64,000 nt of DNA. Origin: an uncultured Candidatus Saccharibacteria bacterium (GTDB lineage: Bacteria > Patescibacteriota > Saccharimonadia > Saccharimonadales > Saccharimonadaceae). Under the pieces are notes generated by a model, which made no database searches, was not told where the DNA came from, and was given only the letters and a program-made list of their open reading frames with translations. Numbering within the stretch: position 1 is the stretch's first letter; each line of letters starts with the position of its first letter. This document shows, piece after piece, positions 1-8,284 of the stretch. The stretch is from NCBI GenBank assembly GCA_937935245.1, contig CALGXX010000016.1, positions 17,205 through 81,204 of the forward strand, given 5' to 3'. Both the position numbers and the translations under genes were made by a program.

Positions 1-1093
1 CAAATGTATGTCCTGGACTATGAGCAACATCTCCAGGTTTAAGATCGGCTACGTTGATTGAGCTACCATTACCGAGAGTCTGCCAGTTAGCCTCTGCCCA
101 TGCTCTCTGTACACTAGTTGGGCCAGCCTTACCGTTTTCGCCTCCGTAATTATAGTTCTTGTCAAATCCGCTGTCGTGCAACAGTGTAGTCACAAACGCG
201 CCACAGTCCACACCACCTCCAAGACAAGAATCTCCAACGAATCGATTTTCGCTTTTTGCCTTTTCTATGGCCTCTGCATACTCAGGCTTTTTGTCTGTAC
301 GAACCTTCTTTTCTGGCCAGGCATAGCGTTTGACATAGCTAATAAAGTCGCCACCATTTGACGAAGAGCATCCTCCTCCACTTCCGCCCGTACCATTAAA
401 TCTTTCGTAGATTTTTTGTGCAGCGGTACCGCGTATATTTTTAACCTCATCTTTTGTCATGGCTGATTTTTCAAAATCGTCATGCCAAAAAACGGTGGCG
501 TCATCAACTGTCTTCAGGGTTTTTAATAATTCCCATGAATTTGAAGCGGTACCAAATCCACGAGCAGTGACTGGTCTTTCCTTTCCCTCTTGCACTAAAT
601 ACTCTAATTCGAAGATTAATAGTTTGTCATTATCTTCTACCGGAATAGAATCAACCATACCCTTGTCGTTAGGCGCACCACCATATTCTTGGCTGTAATA
701 TTTTTTTAATTCAGATGGTATTTTATTAGCTATCTGTGTTCGCCTTCCGAATGTCCATTGGGCGAGCCCCCATCCCCCAGACTCCCATCCTTGGCCTACT
801 TCGTGTCTGGTAGGACTAAATCCGGATTCTGCTTGAATATTAGCCATCACGCCAGCTGTTTGTTCGGCGCTTAATCCTGCGTTACGTAGATATCCCCAAA
901 TCTTTTCTTGGTTATCAGATCCTGACACTCCATTAGAAGATGATCCGGAACAAGTTGTTGAATCATTTTCTTTATACCAAAGAATATCGTTTGTTACATA
1001 TGAATCGGGATATCCTGCAGCTAAAGATACTGGTTGCATGGTAATAGCAAAAGATATGGCAAAGCAAAGATCGATAGATAGCTTTTTATACAT
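1..1093 (-). CDS. Secreted lysozyme-like plus NlpC/P60-like wall hydrolase (3' end outside window)
   Basis: This reading frame starts at ATG 1093 and stays open to the window edge, so only the first 364 residues are visible. The N-terminus is a signal peptide (about residues 1-26). Residues 55-165 resemble the phage tail lysozyme (Phage_lysozyme2) family, with a likely catalytic Glu89 in the segment ANIQAESGFSP. A glycine/serine linker follows. From about residue 235 the sequence looks like an NlpC/P60 or CHAP-type papain-fold amidase, with Cys297 in VDCGAF and a later LKPGDV motif; the catalytic His may lie outside the window. It overlaps the upstream 152-aa gene by 8 nt, which suggests translational coupling. 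As the last visible gene of the T4SS operon it probably opens peptidoglycan for the machine, like VirB1 or the two-domain hydrolases of Gram-positive T4SSs. The domain calls come from motifs only. Confidence 0.8.
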   Translation of the reverse strand, partial: MYKKLSIDLCFAISFAITMQPVSLAAGYPDSYVTNDILWYKENDSTTCSGSSSNGVSGSDNQEKIWGYLRNAGLSAEQTAGVMANIQAESGFSPTRHEVGQGWESGGWGLAQWTFGRRTQIANKIPSELKKYYSQEYGGAPNDKGMVDSIPVEDNDKLLIFELEYLVQEGKERPVTARGFGTASNSWELLKTLKTVDDATVFWHDDFEKSAMTKDEVKNIRGTAAQKIYERFNGTGGSGGGCSSSNGGDFISYVKRYAWPEKKVRTDKKPEYAEAIEKAKSENRFVGDSCLGGGVDCGAFVTTLLHDSGFDKNYNYGGENGKAGPTSVQRAWAEANWQTLGNGSSINVADLKPGDVAHSPGHTF

Positions 1094-1544
1094 CAGACTG
1101 GTTCCTTTTATATTCGTTTATAATATCTGCAGGAACACCAATATTTTTTAAGGCGTCTGAGGATTTTCTATCATTAACACCCGTTACGACCGAATTATTT
1201 CTTAGAATTGCGTACACGTCATAAGTAGATTTAATTTTCTCGCTATAAATTTCTAAAGTAACCAACTTAAATTCGCCCTGCTCTTTTACTATTGAATACT
1301 TTTTTAATTCACGATTACCGTAGGTGCTGGAGGTGGAATTTAGTAATTCGGTGATAACTTTTTGCTCTGAAGATTGCTCGTGAGTATTATTTTGACTATT
1401 TGAGCTCTCGCTGGCATTTTGAGGTGATGATAGAATAGTTGTGTATTGATTACTGTCAGGGTTTTTAACAATAAGAAAAGTTACCGTAATACTTACTAAA
1501 AATAATACGGATGATATTAATATGATTTTATTATCTTTATTCAT
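1086..1544 (-). CDS. Small membrane-anchored protein of the T4SS operon, unknown function
   Basis: The product is 152 aa with one N-terminal membrane helix (about residues 7-24), a Ser/Asn/Gln-rich linker (25-60) and a small extracytoplasmic domain of about 85 residues with no motif I recognise. I chose ATG 1544 because AAGGAAGG lies just upstream and the start forms a TAATG overlap with the stop of the 1011-aa gene. A longer frame from 1574 would run into that gene. The 3' end overlaps the hydrolase gene by 8 nt. Size, topology and position fit an accessory T4SS factor such as an assembly or pilus-tip protein, but this is inference from context. Confidence 0.75.
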   Translation of the reverse strand: MNKDNKIILISSVLFLVSITVTFLIVKNPDSNQYTTILSSPQNASESSNSQNNTHEQSSEQKVITELLNSTSSTYGNRELKKYSIVKEQGEFKLVTLEIYSEKIKSTYDVYAILRNNSVVTGVNDRKSSDALKNIGVPADIINEYKRNQSDV

Positions 1545-4500
1545 TAGACCTTCCTTGCATACTCCCAGTGCCAAGCTTCTGGTTTTTTAGTCCCTGGTTC
1601 AGCCCAAGCTGGATGTACATATCCATATTTATGAGCGTTCGCCTTTAACCATTTATACACAGAAGAATCAAATCCTCCAACGTTAATGTCTACGGCTAGC
1701 CCCCAACCGTGATTTGATTGACATGGAGGATAGTCTGCTGCGTTGCCGCCTTGATATAGAGGGTTCCCAGGAGTCGCATAAGCAGCCTGCGTTGCACAAT
1801 CTCGATACGCTTCATTAATGGTTAAATCAGAACCGTTATCGGCTTTATATGCTTTATTCATCTCTTCCATAGCAATCGCAGCTTTCTTGTTCATCTTGTT
1901 ATCTGGTGAGAATGATAGGGCTTGTAGTTCTGAGTCTGGAATTTTACCATTTTCGTAGCTACCCCACTTAGCCTGTGCTTCTTCTAATTGCGGCTCACCG
2001 ACCGCCTCGCCATTATCTGGAGCTTTAGCTGTGGTTGAAGGAGCTTCTTCTTCATCATCTTCGCCATTAATTGATTGAGCAATCTGAAAGTCGATTAGTA
2101 ATACTGACATTGCGGAAAGCTTCTTGTCGTCGTATTGTTTGGCGGAATTATCAGCTCCGAAAGATTGGTCAGTAATATCTTTATTTTCATTATCTTTATA
2201 TGTTGGTGCAGTAGATGATGTTGTCTGTGTCGAATCTGTTGGTGCTGTACATCCGCCGCTATTGAACCAATATTCACCTTTTTCTGCAGTGCTACAATCT
2301 TCAATGAAATCGTAAAGAGGTGTATCCTTAACTATATATCCGCTAGTCATGAGATCGGATATATCTGCACCATCTGGAATATCTGTATCTTTCTTTATCC
2401 ATCCTTCATCTTCGGCAATTTGAATAGCCTCTTCTACTGACATGTTGGCTTGACTCTTCGTAATACCACTACATGGCATACCAGCTAAGTTTATTGCTGG
2501 ATCTTCCGATGATCCGCTGCCCATAGAAAAGTCTTTTGCGTATCCGCAATATTTATCAGAATACATGCCACTTGCTGCTTTTGCGGTGGATGAATAAGAC
2601 AACGCCATGGAAGGTAGCCTGAGAATATTAGACAGCATTGCTACTGGAGTTTTACTATAAGTTCCATTAGCCATCATCATATTGCCCATATTATGGAATA
2701 TACTACCTAGGAATGTATACCTACTTGATGTATCAAATGGACTTAACGAAGCAATGTCCATTTCTTTTTGGAACTCTTCATTCGCTATTTGGATTCCATT
2801 GAACTCCGCTAATTGGCTCATTTTAAGTCCTGGTAGCATCTGTCCCATAGAGCCTGCTGAAAAGAATGCTGCAGCACCAACGCCGAGTGCATCTCCCAGG
2901 TCTTTATATTGAGCCTTGTCTGGCGTAAGGAGACTTTTTGCTAATTCTGTGAGGATATTTTTTACCTGCTCGCCAACTGCATATTCGAGTACTTTTTTAA
3001 TCACTTCAGATAGCGCTGCCTTACCAACCCAGCTAATTATCGCACTTATACCGCCAGTAGAGGCCGAGACTGCTGCTTCTATTGCCATAGAGGCATACAT
3101 GGCAACTGGACTTAATATATAATCACATACACCGTCAGTAGCCTTTTTAACTTCATTGAAGCCTTGGACTATAGGATTCGTAGCTACCGAATATCCTGGA
3201 ATATAATTTTTGGCGATTCCCGGCTTATTACTATTAACGCCCATTGCTGCTAGAAGGTAAGGAGAATCTAGGGCTGATCCTTCGGTATTTTCAGACCCTT
3301 CCATTTTACCTCTTTCGGTTAGCATTGTACCGATTGTCTCCATCGTTTCTTGAGAGAATCCACTGCCTGTAGATTCGGCAGCTAGAGCTTTTTGCCCGAA
3401 TAATAATGCTGCAACAGGTTGGCTGCCTAGGCCAGAAGCCTTAGCTTGCGATCCGGGAGATAGGACAACATCCATAACTAGACCTAATAGTGGAGCTAAC
3501 TGAATTGCTGCTACGCCTGCCGCAATAAGATTTGGGATTTTTACTGCAGCACAAGCTCCTGCGCTAATAGTATAGGCTAAGCCTCCCTTTTTTAATTTAC
3601 CTCCTAATTTATTAACACCTTCTCTAATATTTCCAATAGCACGCCCTTCTTCGAACTTTGGAAGCTTTTCTTTTAATTTCTCTCTTCTTTCTTTTATCCC
3701 AAGTTTTTTATCAATTTTTGAAATGGCACTATTTCTTTTAAGGTTGAATTTACTGTAAAGCCTACTTATGTGTTTTCCTGTCCAGGAGCGAAAACGCATA
3801 TTAAATAAACCTGTTCTTCCATAGACTTTACTGGCAATTTTACGATTCTCTTTTTTGAGCAATTCATCTTTTAATTTCGATGCTTCGATAGGCTTTCCGT
3901 CGTTTACTCCTTCTATTTTCCAGTGAGTTGGATTTTTCTCTGGATATCCTCTTCCTTTCACATCCATTTCTTTACCGTTAGCATCAACTGGAATTAATCC
4001 AGATTTCTTGAATTTCTTAAGAGCTCTGTTGGAAAGTCGTCCTGTTTTGCAGCGTATTTTTTTACTTTTACAAATTCCCGCATCATCACCGGCGTCAATC
4101 ATTTTATTCATGACCTTTTTCATGCGAACTTCTTTAACAATTGAGGCGGAGTCGTTTTTTTGAGTAAAGTTTTCTAGTACAATTGGTAACATTGCTGCTG
4201 GACTAACGAATGCTCCCATAATTCCACCACCCAGTCCCAGTATTCCAGTAATAGCTGCAATTGGTCCGCGTTTTTTCAGTAAAGACTTGAATGTTACTGG
4301 ACTTTTCTTTTTCCCCGAAGATGGCTGATAAAAGCCGTTGTTAGGTACAGAAGATTCTTGGTTGTTAACGGCAGCGCTGGCGGAATCGTTTTGGCTAGGA
4401 TTTAAGTCCGAATCTTTATTATCAAACTGAGATTCAAGGTCGTTTATGATATCTTTTTCGCGATCACTTAACTCTGACCCACCGTCAGAACCAGCCGAGA

Positions 4501-4579
4501 TTTGATCAAACTCAGCCTGCTCAGCAGGATTTAATCTGCTGTCGGTTTCGGAATCCGTCGTGTAATCAACTCGTGCCAT
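1544..4579 (-). CDS. Large T4SS-associated membrane protein with C-terminal VanY-type D,D-carboxypeptidase domain
   Basis: This 1011-aa protein starts with about 90 acidic, Asn/Ser-rich residues. A basic patch and a glycine-rich membrane segment follow (about 105-140), then a Lys/Arg-rich stretch (160-330), further hydrophobic segments (about 335-375 and 490-570) and a low-complexity linker. The last 120 residues match peptidase M15/VanY: SNHGWGLAVDI carries zinc ligands His957 and Asp964, and HWEY near the end supplies His1004. Such enzymes cleave D-Ala-D-Ala peptide stems. The gene sits 17 nt after virB4 and overlaps the next gene by 1 nt. I infer a membrane-tethered T4SS component that trims peptidoglycan at the channel. 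The middle region is unassigned. Confidence 0.8.
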   Translation of the reverse strand: MARVDYTTDSETDSRLNPAEQAEFDQISAGSDGGSELSDREKDIINDLESQFDNKDSDLNPSQNDSASAAVNNQESSVPNNGFYQPSSGKKKSPVTFKSLLKKRGPIAAITGILGLGGGIMGAFVSPAAMLPIVLENFTQKNDSASIVKEVRMKKVMNKMIDAGDDAGICKSKKIRCKTGRLSNRALKKFKKSGLIPVDANGKEMDVKGRGYPEKNPTHWKIEGVNDGKPIEASKLKDELLKKENRKIASKVYGRTGLFNMRFRSWTGKHISRLYSKFNLKRNSAISKIDKKLGIKERREKLKEKLPKFEEGRAIGNIREGVNKLGGKLKKGGLAYTISAGACAAVKIPNLIAAGVAAIQLAPLLGLVMDVVLSPGSQAKASGLGSQPVAALLFGQKALAAESTGSGFSQETMETIGTMLTERGKMEGSENTEGSALDSPYLLAAMGVNSNKPGIAKNYIPGYSVATNPIVQGFNEVKKATDGVCDYILSPVAMYASMAIEAAVSASTGGISAIISWVGKAALSEVIKKVLEYAVGEQVKNILTELAKSLLTPDKAQYKDLGDALGVGAAAFFSAGSMGQMLPGLKMSQLAEFNGIQIANEEFQKEMDIASLSPFDTSSRYTFLGSIFHNMGNMMMANGTYSKTPVAMLSNILRLPSMALSYSSTAKAASGMYSDKYCGYAKDFSMGSGSSEDPAINLAGMPCSGITKSQANMSVEEAIQIAEDEGWIKKDTDIPDGADISDLMTSGYIVKDTPLYDFIEDCSTAEKGEYWFNSGGCTAPTDSTQTTSSTAPTYKDNENKDITDQSFGADNSAKQYDDKKLSAMSVLLIDFQIAQSINGEDDEEEAPSTTAKAPDNGEAVGEPQLEEAQAKWGSYENGKIPDSELQALSFSPDNKMNKKAAIAMEEMNKAYKADNGSDLTINEAYRDCATQAAYATPGNPLYQGGNAADYPPCQSNHGWGLAVDINVGGFDSSVYKWLKANAHKYGYVHPAWAEPGTKKPEAWHWEYARKV

Positions 4580-4596
4580 ATTTTCTCGCTATTTTT

Positions 4597-6456
4597 CTAT
4601 ACCGCTCCATAGCCGCCGATCGGTGAATCTGACGGTTTTATTTGTTGCGATACGGGATTTGTATTGATCAAATTATATTCGGTATCGCTAGCCTGAATCT
4701 GAATGTGAACGTGATTTTGTCCAGCAAAGAATAATCCTTGTCCAACTGGGAAATTGGCTAGTCGTTTCTGCTCTTCATCTGTCAATTTAAACACTTGCGC
4801 CAAAACGTCAACGGCGCTGGCGGACTGTTTCAAAAGTAGCTGCATTGAGGAGTTAGAAACGATTGCTCGCCCCATTTTGCTTCCGACGAAGTCTTCCACG
4901 TCTTGCGTGATTGTCGTTAATCCTAATTGATATTTGCGGGCGCGCTTGGCTAATGAGAATAAGAAATTGGCAGAATCGTCATATTTCATCAATTGCCAAG
5001 CCTCGTCAACAATCAGCATACGTTTCCTCTGGTCGGTACGCGTAATATTCCAGATGTGATTCAGAACAATATACATCGCCGTTGGTCGCAGTTCATCTTC
5101 CAAGTCGCGAATGTTAAAGACAACCATATTATTATTAATATCAATATTACTCTGTTGCGAGAATATTCCAGCAAACGTTCCAGAGGTAAATTTGCGAAGT
5201 CGCTGAGCTAGGCTTGGACCAGTTCCGCCCATATGAAGCAAAGTGTCGTATAGGTCGGAAATTGTTGGCGGCGTGGAATTATGTGTCAACGGGTCTGAAG
5301 TAATGCCAACGCGTGCGTAAGTGTCGATTAATGCTTGATCAATATCAGCTTCTTCTGCTGGCGATAATCCTGCTACGACTTGCCCGCCAGCTCCTACTCC
5401 TGCGCCGCCCAGCATTTGCCTGAGCAGTCCGTGTAGCGTAACTAAGTTAGCGCGCAGCGCGTCATCTGCTTCATCAGTGTCAATAACACGCGGCAAATCA
5501 AACGGATTGATCCTCGTGTCGCTACTTAAACTCAATCGAATATAACTGCCACCAACTGCGTCGCATAGTTTTTGGTACTCGTTTTCTGGGTCGATAATCA
5601 CAATATCAGCTCCGACCATCATACTTCTTAAAGCTTCCAATTTAACGGTAAATGATTTACCAGCACCAGACTTAGCGAACACGACCATATTGGCGTTTTC
5701 CAGAGAGAATCTGTCAAAAATCACCAAGCCATTATTATGCATATTAATTCCGTAAAGTACGCCCTTATTGTCCGTTAAATCGGCTGAAGTGAATGGGAAG
5801 CTGGTTGAAATTGCACCAGTATTCATGTTGCGGCGAATCTGTAGTTCATCAGTCAATTGTGGAATAGAACTATTCAATCCCTGCTCCTGCTGGCTGGAAG
5901 CCACTTTTGAGAACACCAATTGCTGGCCAAAAATAGTTTCAATTTTATGCTGGATGAAGTTTAGCTCGTCCAGACTGTCGGCGTAAAGCGTAATATATAA
6001 GCCATAGCGGAAGAACTTTTCGGCGCCAATCTGCAATTGGTCGCGCAATTCTTCGGCGTCTTGCAAAGCCGCTTCCAAGCCTGGATCGCGCACCTTTCCC
6101 TTTTCCATGTTTATATTCATGGTTGCTTCCAGCTGAGTAACTTTTTTGCGCAGGTTATTCAGGACAATTTGCGTATCGACTGGATAAATAAACATACTAA
6201 TGTCCAGCACTTCATCGATGTTAATGATTGAGCTAAGCCAGCCGGTGTAGATTTGGCGAGGATAGCCATAAACATACATTGTGCGGCCATATTTTGAGCC
6301 AAGTCGGAAATGGTCGGAATGAAGCTCAATACTACTTGGCGCAATAAAATCACGCAGAGTTCGAACGCCAGTTAAGAAGGCCTGTTCGACTTCGGCTTGT
6401 TCACGAGCTCGTTGTTGAGCAGCAATATCAACGGCATCTAATTTCTTCTTTGCCAT
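4597..6456 (-). CDS. virB4: VirB4/TraC-type conjugative transfer ATPase
   Basis: This 619-aa AAA+ ATPase is the energising motor of type IV secretion systems. Residues 30-230 form the VirB4 N-terminal domain. Walker A is AKSGAGKS at 261-268, followed by DIVIIDPENEY, a typical VirB4 sequence. Walker B is RMLIVDE at 479-485, and a Gln-containing sensor motif (TTITQD) comes after it. A glycine-rich insert (about 349-363) is unusual but lies in a variable loop. The start overlaps the previous stop as TAATG, with GGAGGAAGG upstream. It acts at the cytoplasmic face together with the PrgI and VirB6-like proteins encoded just upstream. Confidence 0.95.
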   Translation of the reverse strand: MAKKKLDAVDIAAQQRAREQAEVEQAFLTGVRTLRDFIAPSSIELHSDHFRLGSKYGRTMYVYGYPRQIYTGWLSSIINIDEVLDISMFIYPVDTQIVLNNLRKKVTQLEATMNINMEKGKVRDPGLEAALQDAEELRDQLQIGAEKFFRYGLYITLYADSLDELNFIQHKIETIFGQQLVFSKVASSQQEQGLNSSIPQLTDELQIRRNMNTGAISTSFPFTSADLTDNKGVLYGINMHNNGLVIFDRFSLENANMVVFAKSGAGKSFTVKLEALRSMMVGADIVIIDPENEYQKLCDAVGGSYIRLSLSSDTRINPFDLPRVIDTDEADDALRANLVTLHGLLRQMLGGAGVGAGGQVVAGLSPAEEADIDQALIDTYARVGITSDPLTHNSTPPTISDLYDTLLHMGGTGPSLAQRLRKFTSGTFAGIFSQQSNIDINNNMVVFNIRDLEDELRPTAMYIVLNHIWNITRTDQRKRMLIVDEAWQLMKYDDSANFLFSLAKRARKYQLGLTTITQDVEDFVGSKMGRAIVSNSSMQLLLKQSASAVDVLAQVFKLTDEEQKRLANFPVGQGLFFAGQNHVHIQIQASDTEYNLINTNPVSQQIKPSDSPIGGYGAV

Positions 6457-7331
6457 TATGACCTTCCTCCTCTCGGTGACGGACCAGTTCCCTTAGTTAC
6501 GTAAGTGGTCGTAAGCTCGCTCGGATCAATGTCCTCTAACGATTCACGTGACGACGTGTCGGGATTATATGAAGTGTAGAACAACTCGCCCAGTTGCCTG
6601 GTATTTAATTGCCAGCTTTTTACGCCCATTTGGAATAGTCCGTTCATGACCGAATCAACGCGGTTTTTAATTTCATCTTTGGCTTTGGTGTAAGTGACTT
6701 GGTCGATTTTTGTTACGGTTGCCTCTTTTTTCCCACTAAAGAAGCTATTGAATAGTCCCTTAGTTTGCTGCTTGAAGGCATTTTCCTCGCCAGCTGGATA
6801 ATATGGAACGACAACGTAAAAGCTCTTATCCATAATATTTGCTTCTTGCGCCAGAATATCAATAAAATCCATGTAATCGTCCATTAAGATGTTGAGAAGC
6901 ATATTGTCTTGATTGCGGCGAATTTCAGCTAATCTGTCCAGATACGGACCAATGTCCACGCGGCGTGAACGGATAAGAACTTGAATTGGGAAATACAGAG
7001 AGTTGATAAAGTTTTGATAACTGAACTCAATTCCCTCTCTCTCGCGTGAACTCATAAGGTCGAAGTTAATTGATTCACATTCCACTACTGCTCGAAAACT
7101 ACCATCACTCATGATGATCATATTTTCGCGCATTTCAGAGAAAAGCAGTGTATTCTGGGTGCTAATTGGTCCTTTTTGCTTCTTATTCTCAGGGGTTTTA
7201 TCTGGAGCTGGCGTGATTGTATTTGGTCCCGAACCAATTGCCTCCGATGGCTGCTGAGGGACATTAGGAAGAGCCGCATTGGTTTGCGGAACCTGCTGAT
7301 AAGATTGTTGATTTTGTAACTCTGGTTGCAT
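6456..7331 (-). CDS. VirB4/TraC N-terminal-domain-like protein without ATPase motifs
   Basis: The product is about 291 aa. After a Pro/Gln-rich N-terminus (1-65) it resembles the TraC/VirB4 N-terminal domain: segments such as MIIMSDGSFRAVVEC and LYFPIQVLIRSRRVD are typical. It has no Walker A or B motif. The following gene encodes a full VirB4 with its own N-domain, so this is an additional stand-alone copy, probably a scaffold between PrgI and VirB4. I prefer ATG 7331 because GGTGGGG lies just upstream; a GTG at 7340 directly after the PrgI stop is possible and adds three residues. The gene overlaps virB4 by 1 nt. The precise role is inferred. Confidence 0.75.
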   Translation of the reverse strand: MQPELQNQQSYQQVPQTNAALPNVPQQPSEAIGSGPNTITPAPDKTPENKKQKGPISTQNTLLFSEMRENMIIMSDGSFRAVVECESINFDLMSSREREGIEFSYQNFINSLYFPIQVLIRSRRVDIGPYLDRLAEIRRNQDNMLLNILMDDYMDFIDILAQEANIMDKSFYVVVPYYPAGEENAFKQQTKGLFNSFFSGKKEATVTKIDQVTYTKAKDEIKNRVDSVMNGLFQMGVKSWQLNTRQLGELFYTSYNPDTSSRESLEDIDPSELTTTYVTKGTGPSPRGGRS

Positions 7332-7340
7332 AAACCCCAC

Positions 7341-8255
7341 CTAACGTAGTGAAATCACCACTTCCTCATCTGATAATTTATTTTCTTGCTGAATTCGATT
7401 TGCCTCACGCGCAATCGTTTCAATCGAGAGGTCGCGGTTATTTGCCAGTTCTATTATAGCAGGTGGCACCTCGTTTACGCTAGTTTGCGGCGTGGCTGTT
7501 GTCGGCTGAGTTTGAGCTGGAGCGTTCGCGGCAGGCCGTCCGGACGCTGGATTTAATACGGATTGACGCATTGTTGGGTACGGATTCATTTGTAGTGGTG
7601 TGGCTGGAGCAGGATTATCTGGTTGAGATGGTTGCGGTGTTTGCGTAGGAGGCAGCGTAGCAGATTGCCCTGTTTGCATCTTTTGGATAACTTCTTGTCG
7701 CCTACGAACATCTGACTGATTTATCAAGTGATTAATATTTTGCGCCGTAGCACTATTTTCATCCAATATGTCGTTGGCTGCCTGTCCTTCGTTGAATAAG
7801 TCAGCACGCATCGAGCTATTCGGATTATTGACACCACGAATTGACCAACCCTGACTATCTACCAAATTCGCCAAATATGACAATCTTCGTTGGACTTCGG
7901 CTTGATCGTAATTATTACCGTAAGTCTTCTCCTCGACTTTTGGCGCGATAACTTCAACCAACCTTTCAATTCCATCAGGCTGCCATAGCCGCTTTTTTGG
8001 TTTTAGCATAAAAGAAATAACTGCTGCCAAATAAACTTCCATCGGTTGATCTTTTTTAAGAGGTAAAGCCAGCGCTCCAAAGAATAAAATTATCGGCACA
8101 GGAATTATTGCCAAAGGTAGTAAAATTGTACTCAAACCGTACGCAATAGCGATTCCGATAACAGCTATAATTAAGAACACAAACTGTCGGAAACTAAACG
8201 GCCCGAGCAGTTTGTCCTCTGCCTCGACATCTTGAGGAACTTTATACACCGACAT
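7341..8255 (-). CDS. PrgI family T4SS membrane protein (VirB3-like)
   Basis: This 304-aa protein has a PrgI-like N-terminal third: the opening YKVPQDVEAEDKLLGPFSFRQF, two close membrane helices (about 25-65), then the conserved stretch ending KPKKRLW near residue 95. PrgI replaces VirB3 in Gram-positive T4SSs and binds VirB4. The rest is cytoplasmic and Pro/Gln/Thr-rich, with a short helical tail, longer than the usual PrgI of about 120-150 aa. The operon order PrgI, VirB4-N, VirB4 supports the call. A -10 hexamer ending 9 nt before ATG 8255 suggests a near-leaderless internal promoter. Confidence 0.88.
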   Translation of the reverse strand: MSVYKVPQDVEAEDKLLGPFSFRQFVFLIIAVIGIAIAYGLSTILLPLAIIPVPIILFFGALALPLKKDQPMEVYLAAVISFMLKPKKRLWQPDGIERLVEVIAPKVEEKTYGNNYDQAEVQRRLSYLANLVDSQGWSIRGVNNPNSSMRADLFNEGQAANDILDENSATAQNINHLINQSDVRRRQEVIQKMQTGQSATLPPTQTPQPSQPDNPAPATPLQMNPYPTMRQSVLNPASGRPAANAPAQTQPTTATPQTSVNEVPPAIIELANNRDLSIETIAREANRIQQENKLSDEEVVISLR

Positions 8256-8284
8256 ACTGCTTATATTATATCAAAATATGGGGA

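Noticed and set aside
1..1093. Prophage, because of the phage-tail-type lysozyme domain
   Set aside because: No capsid, tail, integrase or terminase genes are nearby, and the gene is in a T4SS operon.
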